Source: Uloborus plumipes (lineage: Eukaryota; Arthropoda; Arachnida; Araneae; Uloboridae). From it: 64,000 nt of DNA. Position 1 is the stretch's first letter. Each line of letters opens with the position of its first letter. The stretch lies in NCBI GenBank assembly GCA_038373865.1, contig JAXGGA010003451.1, positions 1-64,000 on the forward strand. The letters run 5' to 3'. The notes below the pieces were generated by a model. That model was not told where the DNA came from and did not search any database. It saw only the letters and a list, made by a program, of their open reading frames with translations. Below, in pieces: positions 58,049 through 64,000 of this stretch. Made by a program: the position numbers and the translations under genes.

Positions 58049-58229
58049 GAGGTATCCCATGACTTTTGTCACTTCAGTGTATGTCATTGGACCAATTTTA
58101 TACGCACACTAACGACAAAACCGGAAAACAAAAAAGCTGCAACAACTACAACTATAAAACATTGAACTTTAATTACTCGCATTTTCTGTTTTGTCACTCA
58201 ACCCCTTCATCTCCCAAGCCCTTCAATTA

Positions 58230-59127
58230 CTAAACATAGAACAGTAAATATTAACATTTAAATTTCACTAACCTTAACTTCACTTCTCATGCGTCCTCCG
58301 AGAAATATATCATCAAATGTATAATACATTCAAATGATTCTTGCCTTATCTGTAGTAGAGCAGGATCTGCAACAATACAGTACACAACAACATAATAGCG
58401 CCCAAAATTTGATGTTAATTAGAGAATACATGTAAGCTTTAAATGCGCCCATTTAACAATAGTACCCCTAAATTTCTACAACTTTCCAGCTAGTCAGAAG
58501 ACTCCGGGTAATGATGACATCATCCCATAACAGCCTATCGCGTCTTCACAGACGATAAAATGTTTCCGCAACAAATCCTTTCAATTACAGGGAAATGATC
58601 ACTTTTGTTGAATAGCACACATGACCTGAAATCACTGTAAACATTTACAAATTTAAACTAACATTAGCATGATATAATGGCCGTTAAATGAGGAAGGATG
58701 CATTCCCATTTTAAGTCTTGTGTTAGATTATGTTCTATGACAGAGATCTGCTGATTCGGCTGTGGTTATTTACAACGAGGGGGTAAGTAGTTAGCTTGTA
58801 ATGTTGATTATAGTCGTTTAGTTCGTAATCATTCCTCCAATTAGTTAAAATTATTCTATTGGTTGAAATCGTGTGAACTTTTACAAAGACTTCCATTTGT
58901 ACTTCTGCATAGAAAGTGTTTGCCAATTTTTAAATATCTAATCTTGTTTCACATTTGCGAACTTTAAGTTACATGGTAAGTAATGTTTGAGTCTGTTTTT
59001 ACGATGAAATGCTTAAATATTTTATATTGTTACAGTCGTTTAAAGCAGGGGTCTCTAAACTATGGCATTCAGGTCAGAAGTAGCCTTCCAGCAACTAAAA
59101 TTTCAGACACATAAATCAGTCAAATCA
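58230..59127. other. No gene recognised
   Basis: AT-rich, short chance frames (58735-58926). No paired ends found. Confidence 0.5.
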
Positions 59128-59410
59128 TAATTGAAGGGCTTGGGAGATAAGGGTTATGTGACAAGACAGAAAATGCGAGTAATCAAAGTTCAATGTTTTA
59201 TTGTTGCAGTTGTTGCAGCTTTTTTGTTTTCCGGTTTTGTCGTTAGTGTGCGCATGAAATTGGTCTAATGACATATACTGTTTGACGCACCAAGTTTTAT
59301 TTGCTTAACTGTATCCATTGCTTACCATTATCCAGAGTGTAAATGTAACATAGCCCCTTCATGTAAAATTTGTCATTTTAAAATGTAACATCCTCCAAGC
59401 CCTTCAATTA
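59128..59410. mobile_element. MITE copy B, uninterrupted (283 bp)
   Basis: Starts TAATTGAAGGGCTTGG, ends CCAAGCCCTTCAATTA. In reverse orientation to copy A at 56743-58229 and collinear with it on both sides of the DD36E insertion (contains the inverse of GGTGCGTCAAACAGTATATG). No coding. Confidence 0.9.
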
Positions 59411-59700
59411 GTTTAACTATTGTGACATTATGAGAAGTGTATTTATTTTTTGGGGGTTTCTATTTGAACATGTTAAGATAAATGCAATATCAATCGTTTT
59501 AAAATACTCAATGAAATCAAGTAGTCCAGCTCCTGTATTCGGTCTTAATCTAACGTTAAAAAATTTCTTTATTATCTTTGATTTGTTTCGTGAGAACTTA
59601 CGGCTGAAAAATAAAATAACAGAAATAATAATGTAACGAGTCCGTAGCACCTTCAACTTTCTTCAAATGAGCATTCCAATCTTGAGGAAGTAACTATAAA

Positions 59701-59706
59701 TTTATT
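59701..59706 (-). terminator. Polyadenylation signal in Gypsy LTR
   Basis: AATAAA on the minus strand about 70 bp before the end of the LTR. Confidence 0.45.
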
Positions 59707-59934
59707 TACAAGTATTTACACTATTTACAATATGAGCAGGAAACAATTGCTAAACATCCAGCAATTAAGTAGCAAAACAGTACACTGTACTCTCAACAGT
59801 AACTCAGCACCACGTATCAAACGTGAACAGTAATTAAGCAATTACAAAAGCAAAACAACCATTCGCCAAGCGAACGAAAACGAGTCACCAGATCAAATCT
59901 GAAAACAACTGACTAACTTGTGTTCAAGGCCAGT

Positions 59935-59942
59935 TATTTATA
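59935..59942 (-). promoter_or_regulatory. TATA box in Gypsy LTR
   Basis: TATAAATA on the minus strand, about 300 bp into the LTR, with plausible initiator CAGT-type words 20-35 bp downstream. Confidence 0.5.
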
Positions 59943-60235
59943 CACGGAAAGAAATGTCCACAATATTCTAGAAAAACCCGGAATATTTTGTTTCATTCAT
60001 AACTTGAACAATCCATTCACAAATTCTAGTGATAAAAAGAAAAACCACGCGAAAATGTCTTCACGCTTATCAAAGTTAGGGCAAGTGTAAAAACTGCAAA
60101 GTGTTTCAGGGCCGGTATACAGATGATAAAAGTGATATCTTCAGATATATTTGCAACATGTCGCCAGATAAAACCAAAACTAATGAAAATAAAGCAAGGC
60201 AGGAAAAACCACAACTATTTACAAGATTTGTAACA

Positions 60236-60250
60236 TTGCCCCCTTCCTAA
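60236..60250 (-). promoter_or_regulatory. Polypurine tract of the Gypsy element
   Basis: Minus strand TAGGAAGGGGGCAA just before TGTTACA. It primes plus-strand DNA synthesis during reverse transcription in LTR elements. Confidence 0.7.
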
Positions 60251-60479
60251 GGACTGCACGTCCCGGGCAGTACAATCCCCAGAAAAGAAGCAAGGGAAAA
60301 ATTACAGATGCACACATTACGTGATAACCAATCATAAACATGATAAACAATAACAATGAGAACATGAAAAAAACACTAACATTGAAAAAGTCATATTACA
60401 AACAATTAAAGGCAAAAGTTATTTACAAAATTTACAAGCAGGTCACCATGGTAGCTTTAGATTTATTTTACGAACTATG

Positions 60480-61554
60480 GCCATAGTATGGGGCTAGCCG
60501 ATCATAATGTACAACCCTAGGTTTTGAATGTGATGACTTCTGGATCCTCACTACGACGTCGTTCAGCCGGTGAAGGACTGTGTAGGGTTCATCCCAATGC
60601 GACTGCAATTTGGGTGACAGACCTTTACGTCGGATGGGATTCTATAGCCACACCTTGTCACCTTCTTGAAAGTTATGGCCAGTGGATCTTGTGTCGTATC
60701 GGGTCTTCATTTTCTCCGTCGCGATGTTGATTCGTTCCCGTGCGAAGTGATGAACGTCTTCCAACCGGGCCTGAAGATCCTGGACGTACTCCTCAGGCGA
60801 TGAAGGCGCATCTGGAGGGAGACCGAAGACGAGATCACAAGGTAGTCGAAGCTCTCGGCCGAAGAGCATTTGTGATGGGGAATATCCAGTGGTCTCGTGG
60901 ACAGCACTGCGGTAGGCCAGCAAAAACAGAGGAAGTTTCTTGTCCCAATCCTGTTGATTTTTGGAGACCATAAGCGAGAGATTATTAAGAATTGTCCTGT
61001 TAAATCTCTCCACCATGCCGTCAGATTGTGGGTGTAGTGGTGTCGTTCGAGTTTTCTCAATTTTGAGGATTTTACATAGGCCCTTAAATACAGCAGAGAT
61101 GAAGTTTCTCCCCTGATCGGAGTGGATCTGCAAAGGTGTCCCATATCTCGAGATCCAATGCTGGACTAGAGTCTCTGCTACAGTGGTAGCTTCTTGATCC
61201 GGAATGGAATATGCTTCGGGCCATTTGGTGAAATAGTCGATGGAAACGAGGATGTATTTGTTCCTATCAGTAGTTTTCGGTAGAGGACCAAGAATGTCGA
61301 TCCCGATTCGTTCGAAAGGAGCTCATACGTTGTAAAGATGTAGCTTCCCGCGGCTTCTTCTCTTCGGTCCTTTACGGGCAGCACAGGCGTCACAAGAATG
61401 ACACCACTTCTCTACGTCATCCTTCGTCTTGCTCCAGAAGAAGCGCTCTCGAACCTTGTGGAGGGTTTTCAAGATACCAAAGTGTCCTCAAGTTGGACTA
61501 CTATGCAATTCCTTTAGAACGTCTGGAATTCTTGATCTGGGAAGGAGTAACTGC
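60480..61554 (-). pseudogene. Gypsy integrase (broken)
   Basis: Minus strand. The zinc-binding region is visible (conserved H residues near 61480-61500 and CHSCDAC near 61400), then the core with acids in ILVSID, HSDQG and MVERFN at retroviral-type spacing, then a C-terminal region ending near 60480 (RLAPYYG). Three nonsense codons interrupt it: near 61496 before the second zinc-ligand H, near 61328 ahead of the core, and near 60640 after DKVWL. Directly upstream, at the border with the inserted mini-LTR element, the reading frame also changes. The longest intact piece (60642-61133) covers the core's second half. Inactive copy. Confidence 0.85.
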
Positions 61555-61558
61555 CATT

Positions 61559-61751
61559 TATGGAGGTTGTTATTTCCATATTTATAATTCAAGAACAGAC
61601 TTCATTAGAAACCAAACAACTTATTTTATTATAGAACGACTCACTGAAATTACAATTTTTAAATATATCATGCACAAGCGCGTGCTCGATAAAAAGTGCG
61701 TGCCAAGTTACAAGGTTACAGTTAGATTTCAGATAGTTACAGTTCGCCACA
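61559..61751 (-). repeat. 3' LTR of the mini-LTR element
   Basis: 193 bp, identical to 62163-62355. Contains AATAAA on the minus strand at about 61625-61630. Confidence 0.92.
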
Positions 61752-61794
61752 GTATTCCCCCCCAAGTGCCGGAGGTACTAAACCATCACAAGTA

Positions 61795-62015
61795 GCGAGG
61801 GTTAAATTTCACAACTCTGCCCGAACGAGTAGTTTTGCCAGCATTAGAAAATGGTATAGTTCTTGAGGAGTTTGTTGAAGGTTTTGCTGAACTGTCACTA
61901 ATTTTCTGTGGAGGCAAGGGACTGCTTGAAGGTTTTACTACAGGTGGTTTTGTGTCTTGCTCAATAGTGAAAGCTGGCTTCAAGCGATCAATTCCAATGA
62001 CGGATTCTTTGCCGT
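61795..62015 (-). pseudogene. Leftover Gypsy pol C-terminus inside the mini-LTR element
   Basis: The frame LINGKESVIGIDRLKPAF…TRSGRVVKFNPRYL followed by a stop resembles the extreme C-terminus of a Gypsy integrase (IDRLKPA and TRSGR motifs). It shows that the mini element arose by internal deletion of a full-length Gypsy-type element of another family than its host. It has no catalytic part; the in-frame ATG is at 61983. Confidence 0.7.
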
Positions 62016-62162
62016 TTATTAGAATTGTGTAATTGATATTCTTAGTACACGTTAAAGTAGGTAGTTATTTGCACTCACTTGATGTCTTGAGATGAGAGAA
62101 AAAACACGGCAACATCATTTTAGAAGAGACTGTAGTAGGAGTGTTCAATTTGGGTCACCAAT

Positions 62163-62355
62163 TATGGAGGTTGTTATTTCCATATTTATAATTCAAGAAC
62201 AGACTTCATTAGAAACCAAACAACTTATTTTATTATAGAACGACTCACTGAAATTACAATTTTTAAATATATCATGCACAAGCGCGTGCTCGATAAAAAG
62301 TGCGTGCCAAGTTACAAGGTTACAGTTAGATTTCAGATAGTTACAGTTCGCCACA
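62163..62355 (-). repeat. 5' LTR of the mini-LTR element
   Basis: 193 bp; first LTR in the minus-strand direction, followed by the ATTGGTGACCC junction. Confidence 0.92.
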
Positions 62356-62359
62356 CATT

Positions 62360-64000
62360 TGAATGCTTTACCATCGTCAGATTCCCATTTTCGATACAGG
62401 ATGCCATTTCGCAACTGGAGAGATTTCCATAGAGCCCAGTATCTCTTCGTTGCAGGACTGTAGATAGAAATGTCTTGCCAACTAGGTCGCCGACTGTCTT
62501 TTTCCATTAACTCTATGATAGGCTTTAGGTCTGGGTCTTCAAGCTGATCTTTTCTTACTTGGTCGTCATTCCATGGATCAGGATCTGAAGATGATGATGT
62601 AGCAGTAACTTGACAGGCAGTAGGGATTGTCGTCCCGTACTGTTTCTCTATTCGGGAGCAATAATGGCAATTCTCGGAACAAGGTCTTCTTGATAATGCG
62701 TCAGCATTACCGTGTGACAAACCTGTTCTGTGCTTAATCTCGATGTCATATTCCTGGAGCCGCTGTATCCACCTGGCTACCTGGCCCTCTGGATTCTTGA
62801 AATTCAAAAGCCAAGTTAAAGAGGCATGATCGGTTCGGAGCAGGAATTTACGGCCGTAGAGGTAATGATGGAAATGTTCTACAGCTTTAACTATGGCGAG
62901 CAATTCCTTTCTCGTGACACAATAATTTCGCTCCGACCTTGATAAGCATTTGCTCCAGTATGCGATGACATGTTCGTTACCGTCAATTTCTTGAGATAAA
63001 ACAGCTCCAACGCTCTCGTGGCTCTCATCAGTATCAAGTATGAAGGATTTTTCAGGCTGAGGATAAGAGAGAATAGGCGTTGATGTTAAAGCCTCCTTCA
63101 GTTGTAGAAATGCATCCTCGCATTCTTTGGACCATTCAAATTTTTGTTTACTCTCCGTCAGCTTATGCAAAGGTCGTGCAATGTTGGAAAAACCCTTCAC
63201 AAACTTCCTGTAGTACGTGCAGAGCCCCAGGAAACTTCGCAGCTGATTGGACATTTTCGGGGCGGCTCCAATTCTTGACTGCTGATACTTTGTCTGGATC
63301 TGTTCGTACACCCTCTGAAGAGATAATGTGACCAAGGTAGTTCACCTCACGGCGGAACAAGTTACATTTGGACGGGCTTAACTTTAGGTTGGCTTCCTTA
63401 AGCTTTTGCAGCACCTTCCTAAGATTAGCCAAATGTTCCTCAAAACTGCATCCTATTATGATGATGTCGTCCAAGTAGACAAGACAGGATTCATAAGAGA
63501 GTCCTCGTAGCACTGATTCCATAAGACGCTCGAACGTGGCTGGTGCATTGCAGAGGCCGAAGTGTCCGGTTGTAAACGCCGTCTTCTCTCGGTCGTCGCC
63601 TCGCTCGGTGGTCGCTCCGGCTACTGGCAGGTGCCAGTAGCCGCTCTTTAAATCCAGGGTCGAAAACCACTTGTGTCCGGAAAGGGTGTCCAGAGTGTCA
63701 TCGATCCGTGGAAGAGGGTAACTGTCCTTCTTGGTGATGTCATTCAGGCGTCGGTAATCAACACAAAATCTGGTGGAGCCGTCTTTCTTTCGGATCAAGA
63801 CGATAGGGGATGCCCAAGGACTGGATGAGGGTTCGATGACGTCATTCTCCTGCATCTCTTTCAAGAGGATCTCAACCTCTTCCTTCTTGGCAAACGGTAG
63901 TCGTCTTGGATGCTGCTTGATAGGGGGATGATCTCCAGTGTCGATCCTATGCTGCGTTAAACTCGTGCGACCAACATCTTCGGATGTAGATGAAAACACC
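62360..64000 (-). pseudogene. Gypsy reverse transcriptase and RNase H (broken)
   Basis: Minus strand, entering at the window edge. The first frame (to 63163) has the RT palm: FCVDYRRLND, STLDLKSGYW with the first catalytic D, NAPATFERLM and YLDDIII with the catalytic DD pair, then NYLGHIIS. At about 63255 the frame changes by one base and RNase H continues in the second frame: ILDTDES (D), TRKELLAIV (E), LRTDHASL (D), HGNADALSRR (D). Within RT there is an in-frame insertion (VAGATTERGD) before DREKTAF and about eight residues are missing between TTGH and FGLCN. Pol is cut off at 62360 by the mini-LTR element. Confidence 0.9.

Larger units (their letters stand above)
56861..58079 (+). mobile_element. 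Complete Tc1/mariner DD36E element (1,219 bp)
   Basis: Terminal inverted repeats of 27 bp are perfect (56861-56887 and 58053-58079; they begin CACTGAAGTGACAAAAGTCA). TA borders both sides (56859-56860 and 58080-58081). One gene fills the interior. A TATAAAT box lies at 56933-56939. The 36-residue spacing of its transposase matches the DD36E group known as Incomer. Perfect ends and an open frame indicate recent activity of the family, though this copy may have a start-region shift. Confidence 0.92.
56743..58229. mobile_element. MITE (AATTGAAGGGCTTGG ends), interrupted copy A
   Basis: AATTGAAGGGCTTGG at 56743 and its inverse ending 58229 bracket the DD36E element. Without that insertion the MITE would be about 266 bp, close to the 283 bp of the uninterrupted copy B at 59128-59410, which has the opposite orientation. 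TA lies at or next to the borders. Flanks inside match copy B through GGTGCGTCAAACAGTA and ACACTAACGACAAAACCGG. Confidence 0.85.
59632..60235 (-). repeat. 3' LTR of the Gypsy element (604 bp)
   Basis: On the minus strand it starts TGTTACAAATCTTG directly after the polypurine tract and ends GGACTCGTTACA, giving TGTTACA…ACA/TGTAACA-type ends. A TATAAATA box and an AATAAA lie inside in the correct order for U3-R. The 3' border rests on the TG…CA rule; the 5' LTR is not available for comparison. Confidence 0.75.
61559..62355 (-). mobile_element. Miniature LTR retrotransposon (797 bp) inserted in Gypsy pol
   Basis: Two identical 193-bp LTRs (61559-61751 and 62163-62355) flank about 411 bp. CATT stands directly outside both ends (61555-61558 and 62356-62359), the target duplication. 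On the minus strand the first LTR begins TGTGGCGAACTG; after it comes ATTGGTGACCC, a typical primer-binding-site junction; before the second LTR lies the purine run GGGGGGGAATAC. It has no reverse transcriptase. The identical LTRs imply a young insertion, mobilised by enzymes of a related full element. Confidence 0.92.
59632..64000 (-). mobile_element. Ty3/Gypsy LTR retrotransposon, 3' part
   Basis: Read on the minus strand from the window edge: reverse transcriptase, RNase H, (inserted mini-LTR element), integrase, polypurine tract, 3' LTR. Order RT-RH-IN is that of Ty3/Gypsy. Gag, protease and the 5' LTR are outside the window. Several stops, a frameshift and in-frame losses show that this copy is inactive. 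No envelope-like frame is present between integrase and the LTR. Confidence 0.9.

Noticed and set aside
61493..61795. 100-codon plus-strand frame
   Set aside because: Read through the same LTR on the non-coding strand; no motif.
62193..62355. Apparent C-terminal extension of the RNase H frame
   Set aside because: These codons are the LTR of the inserted mini-LTR element, not pol.

Overview
This is an AT-rich, repeat-laden stretch of eukaryotic nuclear DNA. The transposon set (Tc1/mariner, hAT, piggyBac-like TTAA elements, Harbinger-like MITEs, Ty3/Gypsy, BEL/Pao, tRNA-derived SINEs with several boxes of the TGGTTAG type) points to an arthropod. The style of the Tc1 transposases and SINEs is what I associate with arachnids, spiders in particular; that last step is inference from familiarity, not proof. 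I found no host protein-coding gene, no functional tRNA or rRNA, and no conserved exon I can name. The window is most simply read as intergenic or deep-intronic DNA colonised by many waves of transposons.

Layout. 1-9.5 kb: a direct duplication, two copies of a TTAA-flanked (piggyBac-like) MITE, a related third TTAA element, a decayed mariner fused to the 3' half of a Tc1 element, a foldback element, two copies of a palindromic 'TTTACAG' element, a SINE and a BEL/Pao reverse transcriptase scrap. 10-11.4 kb: an almost complete Tc1 element (DD34E) broken by one frameshift. 12-16.5 kb: two Harbinger-like MITEs, two more TTTACAG elements and a possible solo LTR. 18.9-22.5 kb: a tandem duplication, then a 2.9-kb element with CTGTACCTCAG ends that encloses a large foldback with about 450-bp arms. 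24.9-26.2 kb: SINE and LINE remains. 28.8-30.6 kb: a small hAT MITE with a perfect 8-bp target duplication, split by a 1.64-kb element full of a GTTACGTCTGTAAC motif. 36.5-38.6 kb: a repeated unit split by another element carrying seven GTTAC(A/C)GATCTGA motifs. 39-46 kb: nothing recognisable. 46.1-56 kb: two related hAT non-autonomous elements, a 142-bp near-perfect hairpin, foldbacks, SINEs, and a third TTAA-MITE copy.

56.7-59.4 kb holds the best-preserved transposon: a 1,219-bp Tc1/mariner element with perfect 27-bp terminal repeats and a DD36E transposase, inserted at TA inside a MITE whose uninterrupted sister copy lies 0.9 kb away. The transposase frame is open but its natural ATG region seems shifted by one base. 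59.6-64.0 kb is the 3' end of a Ty3/Gypsy retrotransposon on the minus strand (3' LTR, polypurine tract, integrase, RNase H, reverse transcriptase, running off the window). Its pol is dead (nonsense codons, a frameshift, in-frame losses), and between RNase H and integrase sits a young 797-bp miniature LTR element with two identical 193-bp LTRs.

The genes present are therefore all transposon genes. Nothing suggests an operon or host pathway. The observations most worth following are the nested insertions that give natural empty sites, the unrelated-looking element families sharing internal 14-mers beginning GTTAC, and a few paired non-transposon-like segments that may be duplicated regulatory DNA.
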